Shown: in pieces, positions 25,013 through 33,934 of the stretch | How the letters are laid out: each line of letters starts with the position of its first letter | Numbering within the stretch: the first letter of the stretch is position 1 | Made by a program: the position numbers and the translations under genes | Source of the DNA: Lentibacillus daqui | Lineage (GTDB): Bacteria > Bacillota > Bacilli > Bacillales > Amphibacillaceae | DNA: 64,000 nt | NCBI RefSeq assembly: GCF_027186265.1 | Contig: NZ_CP114176.1 | Span: forward strand, 2,542,001-2,606,000 | Reading direction: 5' to 3' | Notes under the pieces: generated by a model | The model's input: only the letters and a program-made list of their open reading frames with translations | The model's database searches: none | Told to the model about the DNA's origin: nothing

Positions 25013-26392
25013 ATGTTTCCAATTCGGCCAAAATATAACCCTTCCGTTGTGGAATCGATTATTTTCTTTGTACTCATCGTAGCTATGATTAGTTTTTTCA
25101 TCATTAAGCTGGAAACATCGCCACATATCCCGATTACACTCGCCATCTTTTTGCTCATCGCCTATGGGCTGTTCCGGCAAATTTCATTTAAAGATCTGGA
25201 AGAAGGAATGATCTTCGGTGCAAAATCCGGCATGGGAGCCATTTTCTTATTCATGTTAATTGGTGTGCTCATCAGCAGCTGGATCATTAGCGGAACCATT
25301 CCAGCATTAATTAACGTCGGTTTTCATGTTATTGGCGGGACATGGTTTTATGCCATTGTATTTGCGATCACATCCCTAGTCGGAGTCTCGCTTGGCAGTT
25401 CATTAACAACGTCAGCAACCATTGGCGTTGCCTTTATCGGCATGGGGAGTGCCCTTGATGCCTCCATGGCCATTACCGCCGGCGCCATTGTTTCCGGAGC
25501 GTTTTTCGGGGATAAGATGTCACCATTATCCGATACAACGAATTTGGCATCAACAATCGTGGAAGTTGACTTGTTTGATCATATTAAGCATATGTGTTTG
25601 ACTACGATCCCGGCATTTATTATTTCATTTATTATCTTTGCTTTTCTTTCACCAAATGGATCCGTGCCATTAGAAAATATTATGCAATATCAACGTGCAT
25701 TGGAAGCGTCACAATTAATTCATTGGACATCATGGCTGCCATTACTAGTTCTAGTCGTTTGTACCATTTTTAAAACGCCTGCATTTATTGCGCTCGGTTT
25801 AAGCAGCTCACTGGCAACACTGCTTGCGGGAATAACCAGTCATTTAACCTGGTCGGATATATGGAACACGTGGTTTAACGGTTATACCGCCAACACCAAT
25901 TTCGAACCAATGAATGAATTGCTAACGCGGGGCGGCATCACGAGCATGTTGTCAACAGTATCGCTCGTTATATTAGCCTTAGGATTCGGGGGATTACTAT
26001 TTGTAACAGGAATTATTCCATCCATCCTAAATGCGTTTAAAGAGAAACTGAGACGAGTCCGGACGATTATTATTTCCACCGCACTTACAGCAATTGGGGT
26101 CAATGTGTTTATTGGAGAGCAATATTTGTCTATTCTGCTAACTGGCGAAACGTATAAAGGTATTTACAACCGAGCGGAGCTGCCAAATAAAGTATTATCC
26201 CGGACACTGGAGGATGCCGGCACTGTCATTAATCCACTAGTTCCATGGAGTGTATGCGGTGTGTTTATAGCCGATGTACTGGATGTTCCCGTGTTAACTT
26301 ACCTGCCATTTGCCTTCTTTTGTTTATTAAGCCCGATTATCACCGTCATTTTTGGTGGAAGAGGACAACAATCCGAATCACCGGGTAAGTAG
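25013..26392 (+). CDS. nhaC: NhaC-family Na+/H+ antiporter, T-box controlled
   Basis: Transporter of 459 aa with about 11-12 membrane helices. NhaC-family blocks: GMIFGAKSGMGAIFLFMLIG, VGVSLGSSLTTSATIGVA, GAIVSGAFFGDKMSPLSDTTNLAS and RTLEDAGTVINPLVPWS. Although annotated as Na+/H+ antiporters, T-box-linked NhaC members have been predicted to move amino acids, notably tyrosine, and that fits control by a tRNA sensor. GGAGGAAATGCC precedes the ATG. Confidence 0.9.
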   Translation: MFPIRPKYNPSVVESIIFFVLIVAMISFFIIKLETSPHIPITLAIFLLIAYGLFRQISFKDLEEGMIFGAKSGMGAIFLFMLIGVLISSWIISGTIPALINVGFHVIGGTWFYAIVFAITSLVGVSLGSSLTTSATIGVAFIGMGSALDASMAITAGAIVSGAFFGDKMSPLSDTTNLASTIVEVDLFDHIKHMCLTTIPAFIISFIIFAFLSPNGSVPLENIMQYQRALEASQLIHWTSWLPLLVLVVCTIFKTPAFIALGLSSSLATLLAGITSHLTWSDIWNTWFNGYTANTNFEPMNELLTRGGITSMLSTVSLVILALGFGGLLFVTGIIPSILNAFKEKLRRVRTIIISTALTAIGVNVFIGEQYLSILLTGETYKGIYNRAELPNKVLSRTLEDAGTVINPLVPWSVCGVFIADVLDVPVLTYLPFAFFCLLSPIITVIFGGRGQQSESPGK

Positions 26393-26406
26393 CGCGTTAC
26401 AAGCAA

Positions 26407-26434
26407 AAGCTGACGACTCCACGCTCGTCAGCTT
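26407..26434. terminator. Hairpin between convergent nhaC and the BtuF-like gene
   Basis: AAGCTGACGA and TCGTCAGCTT form a perfect 10-bp stem with an eight-base loop; it overlaps the 3' end of the minus-strand gene. A-rich sequence on the left supplies a short U tract for the minus strand. Confidence 0.6.
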
Positions 26435-27195
26435 CCCAATATTTTATCCAATTTCTGTAAACCTTCTAACAACCTTGGGGAGGGGCGGCAATATAAAGAT
26501 TCTTCCATTACATGAATGTTCCCTGTCTTAATCGCCTTCATCTCATTCCATCCTGGTCGCTTTTTGACCAACTCCGGCCGCATTTTCTCCTCCTTGACCC
26601 CAACCCACACCATGCAAACATGATCCGGGTCACGCTTTTTTACTTGATCCCAGGTTGTTTGGAAATTGGCAACATCCTCCGTGGCAAAAATATTACAGGC
26701 ACCAGCAAGCTGACTGATTTCTGTTAGCCAGTTAGCTTTTCCTGGAGTGAATATCGGTTTCGGCCACCACTCCCAATATAATCTTGGGGTAGTTTGCCGC
26801 CTTTGTGCTCTTGTTCGATAACGGGCTATTTGCGATCGAAATGTATTGGCTTTGTCCTCGCCAAGATCCGGGTCACCCAATGCCTCTCCTACAGTCTGGA
26901 TATCACGGGCAATCTCGTCAAGTGAGTTTGGATTAAGGATAATATGCGGGAGTCCGCGTTCTTTGAGTGCAGCAATATTTTTTTCCATGCCTGGTACACT
27001 CAATGAGGCCAATATTAGATCAGGTTTTAGCTCTGCTACTTTATCCATGTCAATCGATAAATCCGGGCCAAGTTTCGGTAGTTCCTCTACTTCTTTTGGC
27101 CAATCTGAAAAATTATCCACACCGACTAGTACATCCGTTTTCCCCAAATAAGCAACAATCTCCGTATTACTCGGGCAAATTGACACAACCCGCAT
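26428..27195 (-). CDS. BtuF-like periplasmic-binding-fold protein without signal peptide
   Basis: A 255-aa protein with the helical-backbone binding fold of BtuF/FhuD proteins: MRVVSICPSNTEIVAYLG at the N-terminus, VAELKPDLILASLS, and FTPGKANWLTEISQLAG. The sequence begins directly at the first beta strand, so there is no signal peptide or lipobox; it should be cytoplasmic unless the start is wrong. No ABC transporter genes adjoin. Usually annotated as a cobalamin-binding protein, but the ligand is not proven. Confidence 0.8.
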   Translation of the reverse strand: MRVVSICPSNTEIVAYLGKTDVLVGVDNFSDWPKEVEELPKLGPDLSIDMDKVAELKPDLILASLSVPGMEKNIAALKERGLPHIILNPNSLDEIARDIQTVGEALGDPDLGEDKANTFRSQIARYRTRAQRRQTTPRLYWEWWPKPIFTPGKANWLTEISQLAGACNIFATEDVANFQTTWDQVKKRDPDHVCMVWVGVKEEKMRPELVKKRPGWNEMKAIKTGNIHVMEESLYCRPSPRLLEGLQKLDKILGS

Positions 27196-27300
27196 GATGG
27201 CTCCTCCTTACATGGGTAAAGGCTATTTTACTCTCCCGAAAATCCCCATTTTTAATTGATTATGGCTTGCCGTATTACTTCACCGGTTTTCAAGTAACTA

Positions 27301-28059
27301 TTACACGTCGCGATCCTGTTCGGTCGTCACCAATGGACCATCCTTCGTAATCACGATGGTGTGCTCATATTGTGCTGAACGTCCTCCATCAACGGTTCTC
27401 GCTGTCCAGTTATTACTGTCCATTTTACTTTTCCATGTACCTTCATTGATCATCGGCTCAATTGTGATGACCATGCCTTCTTTTAAACGCAACCCTTTAT
27501 TTGGCAGACCAAAATGCGGGATATGCGGCTCCTCGTGAATCGTTGGGCCAATGCCATGCCCGGTAAAGTCACGCACTACGGAAAATCCTTCCCCTTCTGC
27601 ATAGGTTTGAATGGCGTGACCGATATCGCCAATCCGGTTACCTGCCTGGGCTTGCTCAATCCCTTTATAAAGCGATTGTTTCGTTACATCCAACAAATGC
27701 TTTCCAACCTGATCAATTTCCCCAACTGCATAGGTCCAAGCTGAATCGGCTAATCCCCCATTTAAGTTGACGACAATATCAATGGTGACAATATCGCCTT
27801 CTACCAATTTTTCATCATTGGGGAAACCATGGCAAATTTCATCATTAACAGAGGCACAGATAGCAAATGGATAGCCCTCAAAGCCTTTCTGTTCGGGGGT
27901 CGCCCCATGTTTTGCCAAAAACTCCTCAACAAATGTATCAATTTCCTTCGTAGTGATTCCTGGTTTAATCATTTGAGCAATTTCCTTATGACACTGCACC
28001 AATAAATCACCCGACTTCTGCATCATTTCAATCTCACGTTTACTTTTTCGTGTTATCAT
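27301..28059 (-). CDS. map: Methionine aminopeptidase, type I
   Basis: Removes the N-terminal methionine from new proteins; 252 aa. Metal ligands fall in the expected blocks: DIVVNLNGGLADSAWT, GHGIGPTIHEEPHIPHFG, TIEPMIN and the late EHTIVIT. Length and a stand-alone location resemble B. subtilis YflG rather than the map gene in the ribosomal cluster. The start at 28059 follows AAAGGAAGAACGGC; seven upstream in-frame codons lack a better site. Confidence 0.92.
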   Translation of the reverse strand: MITRKSKREIEMMQKSGDLLVQCHKEIAQMIKPGITTKEIDTFVEEFLAKHGATPEQKGFEGYPFAICASVNDEICHGFPNDEKLVEGDIVTIDIVVNLNGGLADSAWTYAVGEIDQVGKHLLDVTKQSLYKGIEQAQAGNRIGDIGHAIQTYAEGEGFSVVRDFTGHGIGPTIHEEPHIPHFGLPNKGLRLKEGMVITIEPMINEGTWKSKMDSNNWTARTVDGGRSAQYEHTIVITKDGPLVTTEQDRDV

Positions 28060-28472
28060 GCCGTTCTTCCTTTCAACCATTATCAGTTATATCTCACTGT
28101 AATTATAAGCACCCCTAATTTTAACACAGATTTATCTTAACATAGGAACAGATGAATCGAAAAATGAAGTGGGATGAGGAGACGGTTCCATTGTTCCACC
28201 AGAAATTGGGAATTGCTAATAATAAATCGTTGATATCCAAGCAAATGCAGAAATCCCCTCAGCAATCACCGCCCAAAACCAGAATCATCAACGTAACATG
28301 CAAAATTGAAAGTAAATCTATGCGTCCGCCCTCCCAAGTCCGTGATATTCACATACATTAAATAAAAGAGCGTGTTCAAAAGGAGGATAAAAAGGACTAG
28401 GGTTTTGGGTGAAGATCCCCTATTGGTGTCATTTTACCGGACTTTGAACATCCTCTAAAGGGGGTGAGATGA
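28060..28472. other. Intergenic stretch with dispersed repeat
   Basis: No convincing gene. A 28-bp segment at 28370-28397 (GCGTGTTCAAAAGGAGGATA onward) recurs inverted at 42696-42724 with about two differences. TTTGAACATCCTC at 28443 is a partial inverted partner. A GACGGTTCCATTGTTCCACC segment near 28180 belongs to the GTCCC-type hairpin family seen elsewhere in the window. Confidence 0.6.
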
Positions 28473-28628
28473 TTGAGTGATGGTGCAGGCTATGGTGGTG
28501 GCTTTGCCTTTGTTGTCGTGTTATTTATTCTGCTAATTATTGTTGGTGCCAGCGGCTGGTGCGGAGGCTACCGCGGTGGTTATGGCTATGGTGGTGGCTG
28601 CGGCGGTTACCGTTGTGGTTGGTGCTAA
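28473..28628 (+). CDS. YjcZ-type sporulation microprotein, Gly/Tyr/Cys-rich
   Basis: A 51-aa protein. The N-terminal half is the YjcZ-like motif GGGFAFVVVLFILLIIVGAS, a single membrane helix; the C-terminal half is a Gly/Tyr/Arg tract with four cysteines (WCGGYRGGYGYGGGCGGYRC). Start is a TTG with GGGGGTGAGATGA upstream; the neighbouring ATG is followed at once by a stop. YjcZ-family proteins are small spore or sporulation proteins. First of two in tandem. Confidence 0.75.
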   Translation: MSDGAGYGGGFAFVVVLFILLIIVGASGWCGGYRGGYGYGGGCGGYRCGWC

Positions 28629-28668
28629 CCAATACTAAAATAAAGTTCTAATAAGGAGGTGACTATTT

Positions 28669-28758
28669 ATGAACGGTGGATTTGCATTAATCGTCGTATT
28701 ATTCATCTTATTGATTATCGTTGGTGCTGGTGGTTATGCTGGCGGTGGATACTATTAA
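28669..28758 (+). CDS. YjcZ-type sporulation microprotein
   Basis: Only 29 aa: MNGGFALIVVLFILLIIVGA followed by GGYAGGGYY. This is the classic YjcZ form, a single membrane helix with a glycine-rich end. ATAAGGAGGTGACT precedes the ATG. It follows the larger homologue after 40 bp and shares its core, so a tandem duplication is likely. Terminator at 28844. Confidence 0.8.
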   Translation: MNGGFALIVVLFILLIIVGAGGYAGGGYY

Positions 28759-28843
28759 TCTATATACCTCTTATTTTCAAAGAATTACATGAGTATTTGA
28801 TTTCAAGCAAAGTAGAGCATATTTTTATTCTTTCTTTTCTTTC

Positions 28844-28878
28844 AAAAAACGAACCCGTTATACCTAGGGTTCGTTTTT
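28844..28878 (+). terminator. Terminator of the YjcZ pair
   Basis: AAAAAACGAACCC and GGGTTCGTTTTTT form a perfect 13-bp stem with a nine-base loop, ending in T6. Confidence 0.92.
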
Positions 28879-28951
28879 TAATGCTTGGCAAATTATTAAA
28901 AGTTATGACTAATTCGGTGATCTGAGGGTTCGTTCGGATGCAGTCCCCATC

Positions 28952-29710
28952 TTAAAAATAGTCTTTTACATCGTACACTTTTCCATTTACAATATTGGAT
29001 TCGTCGGTCAAAATATCAACGAGCACGCCACCAACAGCATCTGTATCTTTTAGCAAATTTCGTTGTTTGTAGTTGCGGAATGTATCCACTTCAACGAAAT
29101 CAGCAGCAGAACTAGCACGAATCTTTTCTTGCATTTGCGTATCCATGATTCCTGGGCTAAAGGCGATTACCTTGTTCCCGGTCCCCAATTGATCCTGTTC
29201 CACTGCAACTGTTCTTGTATACATATTGATCCCAGCCTTTGTACTGCAGTAGGCACTCCATCCATAATATGGTTTTTCTGCTGCACCGGATGTAACATTT
29301 ACACCAATAAAACGCACATCTTCTTCTAATGCTTTTCTTATTAATGAATTCATTAAGACCATTGGCGCAATCGCATTTACCTGTACATGGTTTTGCAGTT
29401 CAAGATTGTTTATCTCCGTAGCTTGAGCAATAGGTTCTAGTACCGCGGCATTGTTTACCAAGTAAATAGTTGTCGGTTCTTCCTGAAACAAAAATGCATT
29501 CATTTGATCGATTGTCTGCTCCAGTATTTCTAAATTGCCTAAGTCACAGGATAAATGTTGGAATAATACATTATTTTGCTCGGCAAGTGTTGTCAATTTT
29601 TTATTGTTATTTCGGGAAATGCCTATCACATGTATACCGGATTCAATAAATAATTTGGCAACTGCTTCACCTAACCCCTGCGAAACCCCTGTTACGATTG
29701 CATACTTCAC
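28952..29710 (-). CDS. Short-chain dehydrogenase/reductase, YueD-like
   Basis: NADP-dependent reductase of 252 aa. TGVSQGLG (nucleotide-binding TGxxxGxG) at the N-terminus, VNNAAV (NNAG-type) near residue 88, and the catalytic YCSTK near 153. It resembles B. subtilis YueD, a benzil reductase forming (S)-benzoin; the natural substrate is unknown. Close, same-strand neighbour of the M20 peptidase downstream-to-upstream order, but spacing of 130 bp with a hairpin suggests separate transcripts. Confidence 0.85.
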   Translation of the reverse strand: MKYAIVTGVSQGLGEAVAKLFIESGIHVIGISRNNNKKLTTLAEQNNVLFQHLSCDLGNLEILEQTIDQMNAFLFQEEPTTIYLVNNAAVLEPIAQATEINNLELQNHVQVNAIAPMVLMNSLIRKALEEDVRFIGVNVTSGAAEKPYYGWSAYCSTKAGINMYTRTVAVEQDQLGTGNKVIAFSPGIMDTQMQEKIRASSAADFVEVDTFRNYKQRNLLKDTDAVGGVLVDILTDESNIVNGKVYDVKDYF

Positions 29711-29800
29711 TATTCATCTCCCCATTTCATGTTTATATCTTTTTTGTAAAAAGTCCCCACCCAAATAATTGAACAAAGAAAAGTTTAATAGGTTTATGCA

Positions 29801-29836
29801 GCAATTGATTCCCCTTCAAACAAGGAAGCAATTGCC
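29801..29836 (-). terminator. Hairpin after the M20 gene
   Basis: GCAATTGATTCC pairs with GGAAGCAATTGC (11 of 12) across an 11-base loop, seven bp beyond the M20 peptidase stop. Weak U tract. Confidence 0.55.
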
Positions 29837-29842
29837 GTTTGA

Positions 29843-31209
29843 TTAATGACGAATTTCGTCCCAATAATATGCCAAGGTTTCCATACCCTTGGTAAAGCTG
29901 TCAATTGGAAAGCTTTCATTTGGCGAATGTAGCCGGTCATCCGGGGTGCCAAATCCCAATAAGACAATTGGTATATTGTATAATGCTTCCATCCATTCAA
30001 CCACTGGAATCGAGCCGCCCATTCGGACATAAACGGTATCTTTACCGAATGCTTTGCTATAGCTTTTGGCAGCTTTTTGGATCAGTGGATGGTTCGGCTC
30101 CACTTGATATGCTTTTGCTGACAGCTTTTCTTTTTTCACCTCGACTGTAACGCCGGATGGTGCATGCTTTTTCACATGTTTATCAAGCAAATGTTGAATT
30201 CTTTCCGGATCTTGCCCAGGTACCAGACGACAGGTGATTTTAGCAGTCGCTGATGCAGGAATAATTGTCTTGGTTCCTTCTCCTTGATATCCACCGTAAA
30301 TACCATTTATTTCAAATGTTGGTCGGCCCATTGTGTGTTCTTTTGCCGTGTACCCTTTTTCGGAAACGGTTTCAGGAACACCGGTGGATTCACGATAATC
30401 CTCACCCTCTACCTGGTCAATTAATTGTCGTTCCTCATTGGTCAGCGGCTCAACACCCTCATAAAAACCGTCCACTGTAATGACTTCATCTTCATTTTTC
30501 ATCGATGCCAAAATATGACTAAGTGCCATGATTGGGTTTCGCACCGCCCCACCATACATACCGGAATGCAGGTCATGGTCTGGTCCATTTACGGTGATTT
30601 CGACACCAGTAAATCCTTTTAAACCGTAAAGGATCGTCGGCTGATTCTTGGCAACCATTCCCGAGTCGGAAATAACGACGAAATCTGCTTGGAACTGCTC
30701 TTTTTATCCTTTAATGTCTGATAAAGATTTTCACTACCGATTTCTTCTTCTCCTTCAATGCAGACCTTTACATTTAATGGAAGTTTTCCATCCGTCTTCA
30801 TAAACGCCTCAAAGACGGCCAGATGCATAAAGACTTGTCCCTTATCATCACTTGACCCGCGGGCATACAGACGTCCATCGCGAATCTCCGGTTTGAACGG
30901 ATCACTCTTCCATTGGTCGAGCGGATCAACTGGCTGTACATCGTAGTGGCCGTAGAATAAAACCGTTGGCGCGTCCGGACCTGCCTGATTGTATGCTGCA
31001 TACACAAGTGGGTGTCCACCTGTTTCCTGTTGTTCAATGTTTTCAAAACCAATTTCTTGTAAATATGTCGTCAAAAAACTTGCTGCATCTTTAATGTCCT
31101 TTTTATGTATACTATCGGTGCTCACGCTTGGAATCGCTAAAAACTGGTTTAATTTTTCCAGCAGCTGATCGTGATGTTCCTCTAAATACTTGATTACCTG
31201 CTCACTCAT
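29843..31209 (-). pseudogene. M20-family dipeptidase, frameshifted in an A5 tract
   Basis: Zinc metallopeptidase of the M20 family, about 455 aa when repaired. The N-terminal part (to LYQTLKDKK) carries FYGHYDVQP and GSSDDKGQ metal-site motifs and CIEGEEEIGS; the C-terminal part resumes as EQFQADFVVISDSGMV and continues with the dimerisation and catalytic segments to the end. The two frames meet at A5 (plus-strand T5, 30701-30705); one extra A restores the frame. The rest looks undamaged. Either a recent mutation or a base-calling error. Confidence 0.85.
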
Positions 31210-31280
31210 CCTTTACCCTCCAATGCATTTTCACTTATTTTAGCATACCGAATCCTTCATAGCCAGCAGTAGACCAACAC

Positions 31281-31310
31281 AAAAAACAGGACAAGGAGAA
31301 ACCCTTGTCC
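31281..31310 (-). terminator. Terminator of luxS
   Basis: GGACAAGG/CCTTGTCC, perfect 8-bp stem, followed on the minus strand by GTTTTTTG. It starts right at the luxS stop. Member of the GTCC hairpin family in this window. Confidence 0.85.
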
Positions 31311-31775
31311 CTATGCGAAAACCTGGTGCCATTCGTTGCGTGATTGGAGCATTTGCCGGGCAATTTCCTTGGCGTCTTCAAGGCTATGACTTGCGGCCCA
31401 CCCGCACTGAACCTCATTACATGCAGGTACCTCTGCAGCCTCTAACACATCGTTTAATGTTTTTTCAATCGCGTCCAGTACCTCATCGTAATCATCGTTG
31501 TTAAAAACGGATAAATAAAAGCCTGTTTGGCAGCCCATTGGACCGATATCAAGCACATTATCCAGATGTTCCCGGATATTCTCGGCCATTAGGTGCTCTA
31601 ATGAATGAAGCCCAGGCATATCCATATGTTCCTTATTTGGCTGCTTAAAACGAATATCATATTTATATATCTTGTCTCCATTGGCGCCCTCTGTTACACC
31701 AACCAAACGTACATATGGTGCCTTCACTTTAGTATGATCCAGGTTAAAGCTTTCCACGTTCATTTTTTCCGCCAT
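31311..31775 (-). CDS. luxS: S-ribosylhomocysteine lyase
   Basis: Cleaves S-ribosylhomocysteine to homocysteine and the AI-2 precursor; 154 aa, full length. The metal site HSLEHLM (HxxEH) near residue 54 and the late cysteine in ACNEVQCGWAASHS near 125 are present, with the IGPMGCQTGFYL block. Monocistronic with its own terminator. AGGGGAGAGGATAAT precedes the ATG. Confidence 0.97.
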   Translation of the reverse strand: MAEKMNVESFNLDHTKVKAPYVRLVGVTEGANGDKIYKYDIRFKQPNKEHMDMPGLHSLEHLMAENIREHLDNVLDIGPMGCQTGFYLSVFNNDDYDEVLDAIEKTLNDVLEAAEVPACNEVQCGWAASHSLEDAKEIARQMLQSRNEWHQVFA

Positions 31776-31875
31776 ATTATCCTCTCCCCTTTTGCTGATA
31801 AAGCTACCGTATGTATATGATAACGAAAAAAATCAACAAATAAAAGCACAGAAACCTGTACAAAAAAGTCACATC

Positions 31876-31912
31876 TAAAAATAGGACAAGGAGCCTGTCC
31901 CCCCTGTCCCAT
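31876..31912 (-). terminator. Terminator-like hairpin of the YhcN-like gene
   Basis: AGGACAAGGAGCCTGTCC-type inverted repeat; the minus strand continues TATTTTT. Lies six bp past the stop at 31918. Confidence 0.6.
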
Positions 31913-31917
31913 TGATT

Positions 31918-32655
31918 TTAGCGATTGTTATGTCCTTGTGGGAATACGCGTTGGATCATGTTACCAACTTGGTCGAAAAATCCGCGAACCGGTTTACCAT
32001 TGTTTAAATCGTCAGCATAGTTGTCGGCAAGGTTAAGGAAATCCGGGTTTGTGGAAACATATACATTGTCAATATTGTTGTCCACATCTTTAACAATGTC
32101 ACGGATTTGACGTTTTGTCTCATCTGTTAGTGCATCACCATTGTCCGCACGGTTGTTATTCGTTACACCATTGTTATCATTCATCGCGCCATTATTGTTA
32201 TTGTTTACACCGTTATTGTTGTTAACACCAGTATTATTGTCGTTGACGCCATTATCGTTATTAACGTTGTCATTGTCATTGTTATTTTCATCTAGTCCCG
32301 CTGCAACATAGGCATTGTTTCTTGTTGTTACGACATAGGCACGATCGATTCCGGCCACTTCATCTGTAATACGGTCTGCCGCTTCTTTGGAAATATCATA
32401 ACGATCGTTGTTATTGCCATTGTTATTACGGTCATTGACGTTGTTATTATTCAAATTACCACGGTCACGATCCGCATTTTGTGCATTTCTTAACGATTGA
32501 CCATGGTTTTCATCGTTTGCATTGTTATTGTACCGTGTTGGTTGTGCACCGTCGTTATCCCCATTGTTGTCATTGTTTGCCCCGTTGTTTCCATTACCAC
32601 ATGCTGCAAGTGCGAACATTGCTGCAAATACAACACATAAAAGTTTGAACTTCAT
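31918..32655 (-). CDS. YhcN/YlaJ-type sporulation lipoprotein, Asn-rich
   Basis: Lipoprotein of 245 aa. The signal MKFKLLCVVFAAMFALAAC ends in a lipobox with Cys19. Two low-complexity regions follow, made almost entirely of Asn, Asp and Gly (residues about 20-85 and 125-165). The YhcN/YlaJ domain is split around them: ISKEAADRITDEVAGIDRAYVVTTRNNAYVAAGL and DETKRQIRDIVKDVDNNIDNVYVSTNPDF. Family members sit in the inner spore membrane or coat. Start 32655 follows GGAGGAATGAGCAA; upstream in-frame codons precede the signal peptide. Confidence 0.85.
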   Translation of the reverse strand: MKFKLLCVVFAAMFALAACGNGNNGANNDNNGDNDGAQPTRYNNNANDENHGQSLRNAQNADRDRGNLNNNNVNDRNNNGNNNDRYDISKEAADRITDEVAGIDRAYVVTTRNNAYVAAGLDENNNDNDNVNNDNGVNDNNTGVNNNNGVNNNNNGAMNDNNGVTNNNRADNGDALTDETKRQIRDIVKDVDNNIDNVYVSTNPDFLNLADNYADDLNNGKPVRGFFDQVGNMIQRVFPQGHNNR

Positions 32656-32822
32656 TTGCTCATTCCTCCTTACATATTTGCCCATAGTATGTTTCAAAAA
32701 AACGGGTTTATACCGGTTTCTGCTTCATCCTATTTTTGGCAAAGACACCAATTTTGTTTCAGACAATATATATATAAAATGGAGAAACTACAAATGACCC
32801 TTTAATTTATAAGGAGGGGAAC

Positions 32823-33062
32823 ATGATGGATATACCTGATTACGATAAGGCATTGTATTACTCACTATGGGGGCAATGGGACGACTTATTAGTGCTGATG
32901 GTACGTACACAAGATGATATGCTTTCGAAAAAAATCCAGCATTTTCTGCATGCGTATCATTACTCACTTGATCAAACAAAAATTCTCCAATTGCATGATG
33001 AATTACTTTACTATATTGATCATGCCATGAAACAAACACCAACTGCCGTCATGGAGGTTTAA
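32823..33062 (+). CDS. yhdB: YhdB-like small protein
   Basis: A 79-aa protein without membrane segments, resembling the YhdB family (DYDKALYYSLWGQWDDLLVLMVRTQDDMLSKKI, FLHAYHY). Function unknown. AAGGAGGGGAAC precedes two adjacent ATG codons (32823 and 32826). Diverges from the YhcN-like gene. Confidence 0.65.
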   Translation: MMDIPDYDKALYYSLWGQWDDLLVLMVRTQDDMLSKKIQHFLHAYHYSLDQTKILQLHDELLYYIDHAMKQTPTAVMEV

Positions 33063-33065
33063 AGA

Positions 33066-33146
33066 TAGGGACATGGGGATACAGGTTCGTTCGACATTGC
33101 AATAAGAGGCAGTGCTCCAAGTCGAACATCCCCTTCATTGTCCCAC
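33066..33146. repeat. Imperfect inverted repeat
   Basis: GGGACATGGGGAT...TTCGAC near 33066-33096 pairs with GTCGAACATCCCC...GTCCC near 33120-33144. It lies between the YhdB-like gene and the rsgI terminator and may end the former. Part of the GTCCC-type family. Confidence 0.5.
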
Positions 33147-33162
33147 AATATTACATGAAAAT

Positions 33163-33190
33163 AAAAGGTGGGACAAAGAGCCTTGTCCCA
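33163..33190 (-). terminator. Terminator of sigI-rsgI
   Basis: GGGACAA (33170-33176) and TTGTCCC (33183-33189) pair across AGAGCC; the minus strand then reads ACCTTTTATTTT. Confidence 0.75.
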
Positions 33191-33196
33191 GATACA

Positions 33197-33934
33197 TTAT
33201 TGATAAAAAGAATGGATAATTGCTTGTTCATTAGGTTTTAGCTTTTCTATTTCTTTCCTTACCTTCGTGGAACCTTCTTCAAACTTTTTTGCCATCACCT
33301 CATTCATGGCTCTATCCTGTTGTTTGGCTGTTCTTCTAATTTCTTCGGGCACACGAAAGGAAACAATCTTCCAATCACCATGTTGACCACGGAAATATTG
33401 TTCCAATTTATTCAACACGGGAACCTTACAGCTTTTTACATAACTAACACCAACTATGACTTTTTTACCATGTGTCATCAAGCCCGACTGTTCGGTTTTT
33501 ACCATTATACGTGAAACGGTTCGATCCAATGGTTCATTTTTATAATTGGATAATTGATCCATAAGTACATTTGCATCATCGTTTAACGGCTTAATGGAGC
33601 GGACATGCATCTGTTCATCGATTTCCAATTCCACACTTGGGTTTATATCAATATTTACGTAGGCATATGTTCGCTTATTGCTGGATATTACATAAAGTGG
33701 AAACGCAAACAGAAGTAAAAAGAAAGCCATGGCAATAAATCGAAATGCGTTTTTTACTGTTTGCCCGGGGTAAAAAGAGAATAAATAGCGTCCTTTCCTT
33801 TCCAGCATTTCAACGGAAACTTCAGTGCCAATCGATGCAGTATCCCCAAGTGGCTTCGTTTTGAAAAACAGGCCATTGTCAGTCATTACAATCGTATATC
33901 GGCGGTGTTTCTCCATTACAATCCCTTTTCTCAC
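33197..33934 (-). CDS. rsgI: Anti-sigma-I factor RsgI
   Basis: Membrane anti-sigma factor of 245 aa that holds SigI. The N-terminal cytoplasmic RsgI domain (about 1-60) begins MRKGIVMEKHRRYTIVMT, close to the B. subtilis protein. One membrane helix follows near 65-83 (FIAMAFFLLLFAFPLYVIS), then YAYVNIDINPSVELEID, the conserved juxtamembrane domain, and an extracytoplasmic coil. The GTG at 33934 overlaps the sigI stop and has AAGGGGGTGGG upstream. Unlike clostridial RsgI proteins it has no carbohydrate-binding module. Confidence 0.92.
   Translation of the reverse strand: MRKGIVMEKHRRYTIVMTDNGLFFKTKPLGDTASIGTEVSVEMLERKGRYLFSFYPGQTVKNAFRFIAMAFFLLLFAFPLYVISSNKRTYAYVNIDINPSVELEIDEQMHVRSIKPLNDDANVLMDQLSNYKNEPLDRTVSRIMVKTEQSGLMTHGKKVIVGVSYVKSCKVPVLNKLEQYFRGQHGDWKIVSFRVPEEIRRTAKQQDRAMNEVMAKKFEEGSTKVRKEIEKLKPNEQAIIHSFYQ

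Noticed and set aside
28152..28361. Possible 69-aa gene downstream of map
   Set aside because: No ribosome binding site, low-complexity composition and overlap with dispersed repeat sequence.
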